Assembly (NCBI RefSeq): GCF_020179475.1 | Contig: NZ_JAILXZ010000001.1 | Span: 310,001 to 374,000, forward strand | Direction of reading: 5' to 3' | Source of the DNA: Novosphingobium huizhouense | GTDB taxonomy: Bacteria; Pseudomonadota; Alphaproteobacteria; Sphingomonadales; Sphingomonadaceae | DNA: 64,000 nucleotides | Shown: piece by piece, positions 16,770-26,146 of the stretch | Layout of the letters: every line of letters begins with the position of its first letter | Numbering within the stretch: the first letter of the stretch is position 1 | The notes under the pieces: model-generated | The model's input: the letters and a program-made list of their open reading frames with translations, nothing else | The model's database searches: none | Told to the model about the DNA's origin: nothing | Position numbers and translations under genes: made by a program

Positions 16770-17650
16770 TTCGCCAGCCACCACTTGAGGAGATGATGCG
16801 CGACCGCGAAAGGCGGCGGCGCGATGAAGGCGCCGGATTCATCGCCGGACATCGCCAGCTCGACTTCGGCGCGCGTAAACCAGCGCGCGTCGTCGAGTTC
16901 CCGCTCGTCGATGGTGATGGTCTTGTCGTCGGCAACGGCGCAGCAACCGATCATCAGCGAGGACGGGAACGGCCAGGGTTGGCTGGCGACGTAGATCACG
17001 TCGCGCGCACGCACGCCGGCCTCCTCGAACACTTCCCGGGCGACGGCTTCCTCGATCGATTCGCCCGGCTCCACGAAGCCGGCGAGCGCAGAATAGCGCT
17101 TGGGCGGGAAGCGTGGCTGGCGGCCGAGCAGCAGCTCGCCTTCGCATTCGACGAGCATGATCGTCACCGGATCGACGCGGGGGTAGTGCTCGGCCTTGCA
17201 CGCCTCGTTGGTGCAGTTGCGCTGCCAGCCGCCCTTGGCGAGCTTGGTCGCGCTGCCGCACTGCGCGCAGAAGCGGTGCCGCGCGTGCCAGTCGACGAGG
17301 CTGCGCGCGCCGCCATAAGTCGCAAGCTCGACGCCGGGCAGCATGGACATCGCCTGCCACAGCCGCGGGTTGGGCGGGGCGACGCTGCCGACCAGGCGCG
17401 GGGCGACTTCGGCGAAGCAGCCGCGCCCGTCCTCGGACAGGCCGAGGAACACCAGCTCCGCCGCCGGATCGGCATCGGCCAGCGTGCCCCAGGCAAGCCC
17501 GCCGTCGTCGGCGATCACCGGATCGATGCCATCGAGCCGGAGCAGACGCGCGCGCCAGTTCATCAGCCCGGCGAGCTGGTCCGGATCGGAGCGGATGTGG
17601 TCGGCGCGGTCGAGGCCGGACCCCGCAAAGGCAATCGTCGTATCCACCAT
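16766..17650 (-). CDS. nudC: NADH pyrophosphatase NudC
   Basis: A 294-residue Nudix hydrolase that cleaves NAD(H) to NMN(H) and AMP and can decap NAD-capped RNA. The zinc ribbon Cys128-x2-Cys131...Cys146-x4-Cys151 is present. The Nudix box starts at G191 (GFVEPGESIEEAV then REVFEEAGV), and the NudC-specific SQPWPFPSS lies at about 223-231. It overlaps the S12 hydrolase stop by 1 nt (TGATG). Confidence 0.93.
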   Translation of the reverse strand: MVDTTIAFAGSGLDRADHIRSDPDQLAGLMNWRARLLRLDGIDPVIADDGGLAWGTLADADPAAELVFLGLSEDGRGCFAEVAPRLVGSVAPPNPRLWQAMSMLPGVELATYGGARSLVDWHARHRFCAQCGSATKLAKGGWQRNCTNEACKAEHYPRVDPVTIMLVECEGELLLGRQPRFPPKRYSALAGFVEPGESIEEAVAREVFEEAGVRARDVIYVASQPWPFPSSLMIGCCAVADDKTITIDERELDDARWFTRAEVELAMSGDESGAFIAPPPFAVAHHLLKWWLAK

Positions 17651-18945
17651 CACGCGGCCCTTTTCGTTCGCGCCAGGACATCGGCGAGCATCGCCGCCCT
17701 GAATTCTTCCTGCACCGGCAAGGCGTCGGACGGCATGTACTGGGTATAGAGCCCCGCCCTGAGCCCGATCCGGGCGTTGACGAAGCCGACCGTGCCCGCT
17801 GCGCCCGACCAGCCGAAGGTGCCGGCGTCCTCGCCGAGGCCGACCCGCCCGCCCGCGCCGAAGCCGCCGGTGCGCACGAAGCGGTCCTCGACCACGGCGT
17901 TGGGCGGCAACAGGTTGCTCAGGCCCAGGCGCAGCGCGGCCTCGTCCATCACCTGCGCCCGCCCCACGCGCCCGCCGTTCGCCAGCATCGTCAGGAAGCG
18001 GTCGTAATCGCGCGGCGAAGTGACCAGTCCTGCCCCGCCATAGGGAAAGGCCGGCTTGTCGAGATAGATCGAGCTGCGCGCCGGGTCGAGCGGCAGCACC
18101 GCGTCCCCCAGCAGGCCGTAGTTGGTGGTGAGGCGGTGGGCCTGCGCCTGCGGAACGGTGAACCAGGTGCTGGTCATCCCGGCCGGCCCGAAGATGCGCT
18201 GCGCCAGGAACGTGTCGAACGGCATGCCCGCCACGACCTCGATCACCCGGCCGAGCAGGTCGAGCGAGACCGAATAGCTCCAGCGCGAGCCCGGCTCGTA
18301 GACCAGCGGCAGGGCGGCCAGCCGGTCGGCGAATTCGGCAAGGCTCGGCGCGGCCGAGCCGAAGAACAGGCCCGGCACCGGCACGCGGCTGACCTGCGCG
18401 GGGACGATCCCCGCCTGTTCGTACGCCTGCTTGATCGGCCCTTTCTGGACGATGGTGTAGCCGAGGCCCGCCGTGTGGGTGAGCAGCTGGCGAATGGTGA
18501 TGGGCGCGGTCGCGGGGCGTACCTGATCGAGCGGCGCGTCGGGCGCTGTCAGCACCTGCATCCGGGCATAAGCGGGAAGGATGTCCGAAAGCGGCTGGTC
18601 GAGCCCCAGTCGCCCCTCTCCCACCAGCATCATCGCGGCCATCCCGGTGACCGGCTTGGTCATCGAATATATGCGGAACAGGCTGTCCGGGCCGAGCGGA
18701 GTGCGCTCTCCCCTGGTGCCAACGCCGCGCGCGATCGTCTCCATCGGCGATTGGCCCCAGCCGGCGGTGGCGACGAGGCCCGAGAGCTTGCCGGCGCCGA
18801 CATAGCGATCGAGCAGCGCGGCGACGGCGGGATAGCGTTCGTCGACGCTGCCGGCAGAGGCTGCCCACCCGGCCCTTGATGCAAGCCCCAGCCCGACCCC
18901 GAGCAGGGCTCCCGAACGAAGCATGTCGCGCCGCGATACGTTCAT
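17650..18945 (-). CDS. Exported serine hydrolase of the beta-lactamase (S12) family
   Basis: A 431-residue protein with a Tat-type leader (RRDML, residues 5-9, then a hydrophobic stretch to about 28). The S-x-x-K active site is SMTK (94-97), with LLTHTAGLG and a SYS motif downstream, as in class C beta-lactamase/D,D-peptidase relatives and EstB-type esterases. Substrate is unknown; it should not be called a resistance gene. The longer upstream frame is rejected because the Tat motif would be internal. ATG at 18945 overlaps the mutY stop by 4 nt. Confidence 0.87.
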   Translation of the reverse strand: MNVSRRDMLRSGALLGVGLGLASRAGWAASAGSVDERYPAVAALLDRYVGAGKLSGLVATAGWGQSPMETIARGVGTRGERTPLGPDSLFRIYSMTKPVTGMAAMMLVGEGRLGLDQPLSDILPAYARMQVLTAPDAPLDQVRPATAPITIRQLLTHTAGLGYTIVQKGPIKQAYEQAGIVPAQVSRVPVPGLFFGSAAPSLAEFADRLAALPLVYEPGSRWSYSVSLDLLGRVIEVVAGMPFDTFLAQRIFGPAGMTSTWFTVPQAQAHRLTTNYGLLGDAVLPLDPARSSIYLDKPAFPYGGAGLVTSPRDYDRFLTMLANGGRVGRAQVMDEAALRLGLSNLLPPNAVVEDRFVRTGGFGAGGRVGLGEDAGTFGWSGAAGTVGFVNARIGLRAGLYTQYMPSDALPVQEEFRAAMLADVLARTKRAA

Positions 18946-20033
18946 TGTCCGCGCTCTCCCCTTTCCGCCAGCGCCAGCCGTGCCGCCTTGGCGAACACGG
19001 TGGGCAGGCCGGCCGTCTCGATCTGCGAGACCGGCCACCATTCTCCCGAGCAGTTCTCGCCCGCAAGACTAGCCATTTCGGGCGATGCGCAAAGCATCAA
19101 TTGCAGTTCGAGATCGAAATGGGTGAAGCCGTGCCGCACCAGCCCGAGCGACGTCCAATCTGCAGCGAAAGGCTCGCCCGACCCGTCGCCGCGGGCCGAC
19201 CAGCCGTTGTCGGGAAGCGCGCGCATGCCGCCGAGCATGCCGCGCCCTTCGCGCCGCACCAGCAGCACCGCGCCGTCGCGCTCGATCCAGAATGCGCGCC
19301 CCTTGCGCAAGGGCTTGGCCTTCTTCGCGGCCTTGACCGGCAAGCGCTCCGGTTCGCCCTGCGCGAGAGCCCGGCAATGGGCGCGCAAGGGACAGAGCAG
19401 GCATCGCGGCGCCCTCACCGTGCAGACGGACGCGCCAAGGTCCATCATCGCTTGCGCGAAATCGCCGGCGCGGCGTCCGGGGGTGATCGTCGCGGTCGCC
19501 GCACGGATCGCGCCCCGCGCGCCCGGCAACGGCGTCTCGATCGCGAACAGCCGCGCCACGACCCGCTCGACATTGGCATCGACGACGACGGCGGGCCGGT
19601 CGAAGGCGATCGCGGCGACCGCGGCAGCAGTATAGTCGCCAAGGCCCGGAAGCGCGCGCAGGCCCTGCTCGGTATCGGGAAAGGCGCCGAGCCGGGAAAC
19701 TTCGCGCGCGCAGGCGAGCAGGTTGCGCGCCCGGGCATAATAGCCGAGCCCGGCCCAGGCGGCCATGACCTCGGCATCGTCGGCGGCGGCGAGATCCTCG
19801 ACCCGCGGCCAGCGCTCGAGGAACTTCGCGTAGTAGGGCCCTACCGCAGCGACGGTGGTCTGCTGGAGCATCACCTCGGACAGCCATACGCGATAGGGGT
19901 CCTGGCGCGCTTGCCCGGGCAGTCGACGCCACGGCAGGCGGCGGGCGTGGATATCGTACCAGGCGAGCAGGGCCGCCGCGACGCCGGGGGCCGTTTCGAC
20001 GGAGGATGAAAGGGTTGCGCCACTGGCCTGCAT
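18942..20033 (-). CDS. mutY: A/G-specific adenine DNA glycosylase MutY
   Basis: A 363-residue repair glycosylase that removes adenine opposite 8-oxoguanine. The catalytic Glu53 lies in SEVMLQQT, the helix-hairpin-helix in LPGLGDY (128-134), the catalytic Asp152 in VDANVERV, and the 4Fe-4S ligands are C204-x6-C211-x2-C214-x5-C220. A Nudix-like 8-oxoG recognition domain covers about 240-355. ATG at 20033 fits the family. It is the first gene of the operon and starts 29 bp from the divergent dciA. Confidence 0.95.
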   Translation of the reverse strand: MQASGATLSSSVETAPGVAAALLAWYDIHARRLPWRRLPGQARQDPYRVWLSEVMLQQTTVAAVGPYYAKFLERWPRVEDLAAADDAEVMAAWAGLGYYARARNLLACAREVSRLGAFPDTEQGLRALPGLGDYTAAAVAAIAFDRPAVVVDANVERVVARLFAIETPLPGARGAIRAATATITPGRRAGDFAQAMMDLGASVCTVRAPRCLLCPLRAHCRALAQGEPERLPVKAAKKAKPLRKGRAFWIERDGAVLLVRREGRGMLGGMRALPDNGWSARGDGSGEPFAADWTSLGLVRHGFTHFDLELQLMLCASPEMASLAGENCSGEWWPVSQIETAGLPTVFAKAARLALAERGERGQ

Positions 20034-20062
20034 CGCCGCGCTATGGCATGGCGGCCGGCGAT

Positions 20063-20644
20063 ATGAAACGCGATCCCGCCAAGCCGCGCCGCACTGCCCC
20101 CAAGGCCGGGTCACGGGCCGCGGCCGCGCGCGAGTACGAACGCCCGCGCGGCGGCGAGGCGCGTCAGATCGCCGACCTGATGCCTGCGATCGGCCGCACC
20201 GCGTTCCGCCGCTTCGGCTTCGTGCAGAGTTCGGTGGTCACCCGCTGGCCCGAGATCGTCGGCGAGGCGCACGCCCGCCATTGCGCGCCCGAATCGATCC
20301 GCTTCCCCCCGGGCGAGAAGTCCGACGGCATTCTCCAGCTGGTGGTGACGCCGGCGCACGCGCCGCTGATCCAGCACGTCGCCCCCGAGATCATGGAGCG
20401 GGTCAACCGCTTCTTCGGCTATCGCGCGGTGGCGCGGGTCAAGCTGCGGCAAGGCGTGGTTCAGCCACCCGCTGGCAGCAGTTCCCCGCGGAAGCCTGCC
20501 GCGCCGCCTTCGCTCAAGCCGATCCCCATGGAACTGGGCGACAGCTTGCGCGATATCGGCGATCCGGAACTGCGCACGGTGCTCGAATCGCTGGCGCGCA
20601 GCCTGGGCGAGGCCAGCGCAGCAGGCAGGAAGGATACGAAGTGA
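20063..20644 (+). CDS. DciA-type (DUF721) helicase-loading protein
   Basis: A 193-residue DUF721 protein. This family includes DciA, which loads the replicative helicase DnaB in bacteria that lack DnaC. The DUF721 domain covers about 30-130 (RRFGFVQSSVVTRWPEIVG and the LQLVVTPAHAPLIQHVAPEIMERVN region). The tail is basic and disordered. Start choice is between 20048 and 20063, both close to mutY. A DciA role is likely but inferred from family. Confidence 0.82.
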   Translation: MKRDPAKPRRTAPKAGSRAAAAREYERPRGGEARQIADLMPAIGRTAFRRFGFVQSSVVTRWPEIVGEAHARHCAPESIRFPPGEKSDGILQLVVTPAHAPLIQHVAPEIMERVNRFFGYRAVARVKLRQGVVQPPAGSSSPRKPAAPPSLKPIPMELGDSLRDIGDPELRTVLESLARSLGEASAAGRKDTK

Positions 20645-20652
20645 GGCAAGAC

Positions 20653-21369
20653 ATGCACCGCAAGGCCATGGGTTGGCTGGGAATGATCGTGCTGGCGCTG
20701 TTCGGTACGCTGGCGCTGACCGGCGCGAGCAAGCCGCTGCCCGCGGCGACGAACGGCAACTGGAATGCCACGGTGGTCCGCACGGCGCGCGACAGCCATG
20801 TCCTGGGCAATCCCAATGCGAAGGTGAAGCTGGTCGAATACATCAGCTACACCTGTCCGCATTGCGCGCACTTCGAACAGGAATCCGATGCGCAGCTGCG
20901 GATCGGCTTCATCGCCACCGGCAAGGGCTCGATCGAAGTGCGCAGCTTCGTGCGCGACGGGATCGACATGACCGTGGCGCTGCTCACCCATTGCGGCGCG
21001 CCCAGCCGCTTCTTCGCCAACCATAGCGCGTTCCTGCGCAGCCAGCAGACCTGGATCGCGCCGGTGCTGGCCGCGAGCGAGGGGCAGAAGGCGCGCTGGT
21101 ACAGCGGGCCGCTGCCGGCGCGCATGCGCGCGATCGCATCCGACCTCCATTTCTACGACATCATGGAAAAGCGTGGCTATTCGCGCGCCGATACCGACCG
21201 CTGCCTTGCCGACACCGCGCTCGCCGGACGGCTTGCGCAGCAGACCCAGGAAGCCGCCGAGAAGGACTACGTCAACGGCACGCCGAGCTTCCTGCTCAAT
21301 GGCGTTCCGCTGGCCGGCACCTATTCGTGGGCGGCGCTCAAGCCGCAGCTTGAAGCCGCGCTGGACTGA
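20653..21369 (+). CDS. Exported DsbA-like thiol oxidoreductase
   Basis: A 238-residue thioredoxin-fold protein with an N-terminal membrane/signal segment (about 6-24), active site CPHC (68-71) and cis-Pro loop GTPSF. It probably acts in periplasmic disulfide chemistry. The ATG at 20653 has a GAGG ribosome site; a GTG four codons earlier overlaps the dciA stop. It is directly followed by a second DsbA-like gene. Confidence 0.87.
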   Translation: MHRKAMGWLGMIVLALFGTLALTGASKPLPAATNGNWNATVVRTARDSHVLGNPNAKVKLVEYISYTCPHCAHFEQESDAQLRIGFIATGKGSIEVRSFVRDGIDMTVALLTHCGAPSRFFANHSAFLRSQQTWIAPVLAASEGQKARWYSGPLPARMRAIASDLHFYDIMEKRGYSRADTDRCLADTALAGRLAQQTQEAAEKDYVNGTPSFLLNGVPLAGTYSWAALKPQLEAALD

Positions 21370-21443
21370 GCCGCTTCAACCGCGCGGCCGGATCGGCTAG
21401 GCCGCTTTCCTCAAGATACGTCACGCAGACCGGGAACCATCAG

Positions 21444-22208
21444 ATGAAGCCTGCCGCCCTCCGTTTCGCTTTCGCCGCGCTTGCCGTGCCGCTCGCCCTC
21501 GGTCTCGCCGCCTGTGGCAAGAAGGATGCCGCGGCGCCTGCGGGCGAAATCGCCGAAGCCGCGCCGGTCGCGGCGGTCGCGCCGCCGGCGGGCAAGGCCT
21601 GGTCCGAAGTGATCGCCCCGACCAAGGACGGCGGCTACCTGATGGGCAACCCCGATGCCCCGATCAAGCTGCTCGAATTCGGCGCGCTTTCGTGCTCGCA
21701 CTGCGCCGCCTTCTCGAAGGAGGGCTTCCCCAAGCTGCGCGACGAGTACGTGAACTCGGGCAAGGTCAGCTACGAGCTGCGCCTGTTCATGCTCAACGCG
21801 CTCGACATCCCGGCGGCACTTCTCGCCACCTGCGGGTCGCCCGAGGCGGTCATCCCGCTCAGCGAGCAGTTCTGGGACTGGCAGCCGAACATGTTCGCCA
21901 ACCTGCAGAAGGCGGGCGATGCCGCCTACAAGGATGCGGCCGGCTCGCCGCCCGCACAGCGCTTCACCAAGATCGCGGCGATGAGCGGAATGACCGAGTT
22001 CTTCAACGCGCGCGGCATCGCCGCCGACAAGGCGAGCGCCTGCGTGACCGACACCGCCAAGGCCACCGCCTTCGCCACCGCGACCGACAAGGCGGTGCAG
22101 GACTTCGACGTGACCGGCACGCCGACCTTCATCCTCAACGGCACCAAGACCGGCGTCGCTTCGTGGGCCGAGCTCGAGCCGCTGATCAAGAAGGCCGGCG
22201 CGCGCTGA
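21444..22208 (+). CDS. DsbA-like thioredoxin-fold lipoprotein
   Basis: A 254-residue protein with a lipobox (LAAC, Cys24) and thus predicted to be membrane-anchored in the periplasm. The thioredoxin fold has active site CSHC (84-87) and cis-Pro loop GTPTF. An Ala/Pro-rich linker separates the lipid anchor from the domain. It shares architecture with the upstream gene but the sequences have diverged, suggesting an old duplication. CSHC may tune redox potential. Confidence 0.87.
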   Translation: MKPAALRFAFAALAVPLALGLAACGKKDAAAPAGEIAEAAPVAAVAPPAGKAWSEVIAPTKDGGYLMGNPDAPIKLLEFGALSCSHCAAFSKEGFPKLRDEYVNSGKVSYELRLFMLNALDIPAALLATCGSPEAVIPLSEQFWDWQPNMFANLQKAGDAAYKDAAGSPPAQRFTKIAAMSGMTEFFNARGIAADKASACVTDTAKATAFATATDKAVQDFDVTGTPTFILNGTKTGVASWAELEPLIKKAGAR

Positions 22209-22249
22209 TGCGCTTCTGTCGGTAGGCGGCCTTGGGGGGGCCGGGTCCG

Positions 22250-25200
22250 ATGCAGTTCCGGCGCTTGAAGCTTTCGGGCTTCAAGAGCTTCGTCGAGCCT
22301 GCCGAACTGCGCATCGAACCGGGCCTCACGGGCGTGGTCGGCCCCAACGGCTGCGGCAAGTCCAACCTGCTCGAAGCGATCCGCTGGGTCATGGGCGAAA
22401 GCTCGGCCCGCTCGATGCGCGGCGGCGGGATGGAAGACGTGATCTTCGCCGGGACCGCGAATCGCCCGGCGCGCGATTTCGCCGAAGTGATGCTGACCGC
22501 CGAGACCGACCCCGCCGGGCCGCACGGCGGTGAACTCGAAGTCGTCCGGCGGATCGAGCGCGGCGCAGGCTCGGCCTACCGCGTCAACGGCAAGGACGTG
22601 CGCGCCAAGGACGTCGCGCTGATCTTCGCCGATGCCGCGACCGGCGCGCATAGCCCCGCGCTCGTCAGCCAGGGCCGCATCGCCGCGGTGATCGCCGCCA
22701 AGCCTGCCGAGCGGCGGATGATGCTCGAGGAAGCGGCAGGCATCGCCGGGCTCCACGTGCGCCGCCGCGATGCAGAGCAGAAGCTGCGCGCCACCGAAGC
22801 GAACCTCGCCCGGCTCGACGACCTGCTCGCCGGGCTGGAAGGCCAGATCGGGAGTCTGCGCCGCCAGGCCCGCGCCGCCGAGCGCTACAAGGCGGTGAGC
22901 GAGAAGATCCGCATCGCCGAAGCGCGGCTGGTCTTCGCCCGCTGGCGGGATGCCGCCGCCGCCGCCGATGCGGCGAGGCGGGAGGCGCAGGTCGCCGAGC
23001 AGGCCGTGACCTTGGCGCAGGCCGCCGCCGCACAGGCCCAGGCGGCACAGCACGCTGCCGGCGAGGCGCTGGCGGCGGCGCGCGAGGGGCTGTTCGACCG
23101 ACGCCAGGATTCGGCAGCGCAAGGTCAGCGCATCGCCAGCCTGACCGCGCAGCTCGAAGCCGCCCAGCAGCGCCTTGCCGACATCGACCGGCAGCTGCGC
23201 CGGATCGACGAGGACCGCACCGCCGCCGACCGCCTGACCACCGATGCCGCGGCCGCGCTCGCCCGGCTCGAAGCCGAAGTGAGCCTCGCCGAAGCCGCGC
23301 TGGCCGAGGACGAGGCACGCCGCCCGGGCGCGGCGCGCGCGGTCGAGGACGCCGAACGCGCCGGGCGCGCGGCCGAGCTGGCGCTGGCGCAGAAGGTGGC
23401 CGAGCAGGCCGGGATCGACGCCGAATGGCGCGTTGCCGAAGCGGCCGTGGCCGCCGCGCGCCAGCGCCTCGCGCGGCTCGATGCCGACCTTTCGCGACTT
23501 GCCGGTCAAGCCGAGGCGCTCGCCCGCGAAGCCGACCCGGCGGCACAGATCGCGCAAGCCGAAGCCCGGCGCGCCGCGGCGGCGGCAGCGCTGGCCGAGG
23601 CGCAGGCGCAGCGCGAGCGCCTCGGCAGCGAGCGCGAACGGCTCGCCGCCGCGCGCGATGCGGCAGGCAATGCCCTCGCCGGGGCGCGCGCCGACCTCGC
23701 CGGGGTGGAACGCGAGGCCGATGCGCTCGCTCGCGACAAGTCTGCGCGTGAAAAGGCGGCGGCGGCCAAGGGCAAGGGGCAGACCGCGCTGTCTGGCAGC
23801 CGCGCCGCGCCGGGGTGGGAACGGGCGCTCGCCGCGGTCCTCGGTCGCGATGCCGCCGCGCCCGTCGGTCCGGCGCCGTCGCAGGCCGAGGGACGCTTCT
23901 GGACTGGCGCACCCCCACCGCCGCCCCTCGCCGACTCGCTGGCGCAGCACGTGCCGAGCTGCCCGCCGGAAGTGCAGGCGCGGCTCTCGCTGGTCCGAGC
24001 GGTCGAAGTCGACGAGGGCCAGCCGCTCGCGCCGGGCGAGTGGCTGGTGACGCGCACCGGCCACTTGCGCCGCTGGGACGGCTTTGTCGCCCGCGGCGAA
24101 GGCGCGGCCGAGGCTGCAGCGCTCGAAGCCGAGAACCGCCTCTCCGATCTGCAGTCCCGCCTGCCCGCGCTGCGCGAAGCGCTGGCCACAGCCGAAGCCG
24201 GTGACGCCGAGGCGCGCGCCGAGCTCGCCCGCGTGCAGGGAGCGCTGGCCGAGACCGAGCGGGCGATCTCGGCCAATGCCGATGCCGAGCGCAGCGCGCT
24301 GCGCGCGCTCGACGCGGCCGAAGCAGCGCGGGCCCGGATGGACGCGCGCCGGGGGGAACTCGAGCGCGCCATGGCAGACGTGCGCGAACAGCGCGCGGCG
24401 GGCGACGACGAGCTGGCGGCCGCGCAGGCCCGATGCGCAGCGCTTCCCGATCCAGCCGCGGGGCGAGCCGCGGTCGATGCCGCGCGCGCCCACAACGAAG
24501 CGGCGCGGACTGCACTGCAGGCGGCGATCGCGGCGTCGGCCACGCTCGATCAGGCGCTCGCGGTCGGGCGCGAGCGCCTGGGGGCGGTGCGCGCCGACAT
24601 CCGCAACTGGCAGTCGCGTGCAGGCGATGCCGCACGCCGCCTCGCCGACATGACCGGACGGGCCGAGGAACTGGCGCAGGACCGACTGGTCTTTGCCGCC
24701 AAGCCCGCGGGCCTTGTCGCCGAAATCGAACAGGGCGAGGCGATCCGCGAACGCATCGCCGCCGAGCTCGCCGCCGCCGAAGCCGCGCTGGCGCAGTGCG
24801 AGGCGACCGCGCGCGGGGCCGACGCGCATCTTGCCGCGACCAACGAGGCACTGGCCACCGCCCGCGAGGCGCGCGCCGGATCCGCCGCCCGCGCCGAGAA
24901 CGAGGATGTGCGTCGGCAGGAAATGGCCGGCATTTCGGGCGAGCGGTTCCAGTGTCCGCCGCCGCTGCTGCCCGAACGCTTTGGCTTCGCCTCTGCCGAG
25001 GTGGGCTCCTCGCACGCCGAGTCGACGGAGCACGACCGCCTCTCGGCCGAGCGCGAGCGCATCGGGCCGGTCAACCTCGTTGCCGCCGAGGAACTTGCCG
25101 AAGCCGAACAGCGCCTCGGCACCTCGGTCGCGGAGAAGGCCGAGCTGGTCGAGGCGGTGCACCGCCTGCGCGGCTCGATCGGCAATCTCAATCGCGAGGG

Positions 25201-25687
25201 CCGGGAGCGCCTGCGCACCGCGTTCGAAGCCGTCGACGGCCACTTCCGCCGCCTGTTCACCCGCCTGTTCGGCGGCGGCGAGGCACACCTCGCGCTGGTC
25301 GACAGCGACGACCCGCTCGAAGCCGGGCTCGAAATCTTCGCCCAGCCGCCGGGCAAGCGCCTGCAATCGCTGACGCTGCTGTCGGGCGGCGAACAGGCGC
25401 TGACCGCCGTCGCGCTGATCTTCGCGCTGTTCCTGACCAACCCCGCGCCGATCTGCGTGCTCGACGAAGTCGATGCGCCGCTCGACGACGCCAATGTCGA
25501 GCGCTTCTGCGACATGCTCGACGCGATGGTCGGCGAGACGCGGACGCGCTACCTCATCGTCACGCACAATGCCGTGACGATGAGCCGGATGCACCGCCTG
25601 TTCGGCGTGACCATGGTCGAAAAGGGCGTATCCCGGCTGGTCAGCGTCGACCTCGGCGGCGCGGTCGACCTGCTCGCCAGCGCTTAG
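22250..25687 (+). CDS. smc: Chromosome partition protein Smc
   Basis: The 1145-residue SMC ATPase of the condensin complex, which organises and segregates the chromosome. Walker A GPNGCGKSN is at 31-39, long Ala/Glu/Arg-rich coiled coils occupy about 165-510 and 640-990, a hinge lies between them, the ABC signature LSGGEQ is at 1044-1049 and Walker B (VLDEVDAPLDD) follows from 1070. ATG at 22250 gives the standard MQFRRLKLSGFKSF start. Its stop overlaps that of soxR by 4 nt. The scpA/scpB partners are not in this window. Confidence 0.96.
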   Translation: MQFRRLKLSGFKSFVEPAELRIEPGLTGVVGPNGCGKSNLLEAIRWVMGESSARSMRGGGMEDVIFAGTANRPARDFAEVMLTAETDPAGPHGGELEVVRRIERGAGSAYRVNGKDVRAKDVALIFADAATGAHSPALVSQGRIAAVIAAKPAERRMMLEEAAGIAGLHVRRRDAEQKLRATEANLARLDDLLAGLEGQIGSLRRQARAAERYKAVSEKIRIAEARLVFARWRDAAAAADAARREAQVAEQAVTLAQAAAAQAQAAQHAAGEALAAAREGLFDRRQDSAAQGQRIASLTAQLEAAQQRLADIDRQLRRIDEDRTAADRLTTDAAAALARLEAEVSLAEAALAEDEARRPGAARAVEDAERAGRAAELALAQKVAEQAGIDAEWRVAEAAVAAARQRLARLDADLSRLAGQAEALAREADPAAQIAQAEARRAAAAAALAEAQAQRERLGSERERLAAARDAAGNALAGARADLAGVEREADALARDKSAREKAAAAKGKGQTALSGSRAAPGWERALAAVLGRDAAAPVGPAPSQAEGRFWTGAPPPPPLADSLAQHVPSCPPEVQARLSLVRAVEVDEGQPLAPGEWLVTRTGHLRRWDGFVARGEGAAEAAALEAENRLSDLQSRLPALREALATAEAGDAEARAELARVQGALAETERAISANADAERSALRALDAAEAARARMDARRGELERAMADVREQRAAGDDELAAAQARCAALPDPAAGRAAVDAARAHNEAARTALQAAIAASATLDQALAVGRERLGAVRADIRNWQSRAGDAARRLADMTGRAEELAQDRLVFAAKPAGLVAEIEQGEAIRERIAAELAAAEAALAQCEATARGADAHLAATNEALATAREARAGSAARAENEDVRRQEMAGISGERFQCPPPLLPERFGFASAEVGSSHAESTEHDRLSAERERIGPVNLVAAEELAEAEQRLGTSVAEKAELVEAVHRLRGSIGNLNREGRERLRTAFEAVDGHFRRLFTRLFGGGEAHLALVDSDDPLEAGLEIFAQPPGKRLQSLTLLSGGEQALTAVALIFALFLTNPAPICVLDEVDAPLDDANVERFCDMLDAMVGETRTRYLIVTHNAVTMSRMHRLFGVTMVEKGVSRLVSVDLGGAVDLLASA

Positions 25688-26124
25688 TCCAGCACGAACC
25701 GCGGCCCCGGACCCGCCGCGCCGGCACGGTCCTCCTTGTTGTAGAGCGCGCAGCGGTCGAGGCTGAGGCAGCCGCAGCCGATGCACTCGTCCAGCTTGTG
25801 TCGCGTGCGGGTGAGCAACTGGATGCGGTGGTCGATCTCGCCACGCAGCGCCCGGCTGATCTTCTGCCAATCGAGCACCGTGGGCGTGCGTCCTTGCGGC
25901 AGCGTCGCCAGCGCCTGCTCGATCTCGGCGAGGCCCAGCCCCAGCTTCTGCGCGATCAGCACGAAGCTCAGGCGGCGAATGTCGGAGCGCAGGAACCGGC
26001 GCTGATTGCCGCCCGTGCGCACCGATCGCACCAGCCCGCGCTCCTCGTAGTAGCGGATTGCCGAAACGGCAAGACCGGTGCGGCGCGCGAGCGTGCCGAT
26101 CGGGATGAGATCGTTGCGATTCAA
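25684..26124 (-). CDS. soxR: Redox-sensitive regulator SoxR
   Basis: A 146-residue MerR-family activator that senses redox-cycling compounds through a [2Fe-2S] cluster. The winged HTH is at about 8-75 (VSAIRYYEERGLVRSVRTGGNQRRF), the dimer helix follows, and the cluster ligands are Cys114, Cys117, Cys119 and Cys125 in the motif CIGCGCLSLDRC. It diverges from a glyoxalase-fold gene; a SoxR box lies between them. No soxS is seen, as expected outside enterics, where SoxR acts directly on its targets. Confidence 0.95.
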   Translation of the reverse strand: MNRNDLIPIGTLARRTGLAVSAIRYYEERGLVRSVRTGGNQRRFLRSDIRRLSFVLIAQKLGLGLAEIEQALATLPQGRTPTVLDWQKISRALRGEIDHRIQLLTRTRHKLDECIGCGCLSLDRCALYNKEDRAGAAGPGPRFVLD

Positions 26125-26146
26125 TGCTGACCCTTGATACCAGAGC

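Noticed and set aside
17650..18945. Antibiotic-resistance beta-lactamase
   Set aside because: The S12 fold and SMTK motif are shared by esterases and D,D-peptidases. Nothing in the sequence shows lactam hydrolysis.
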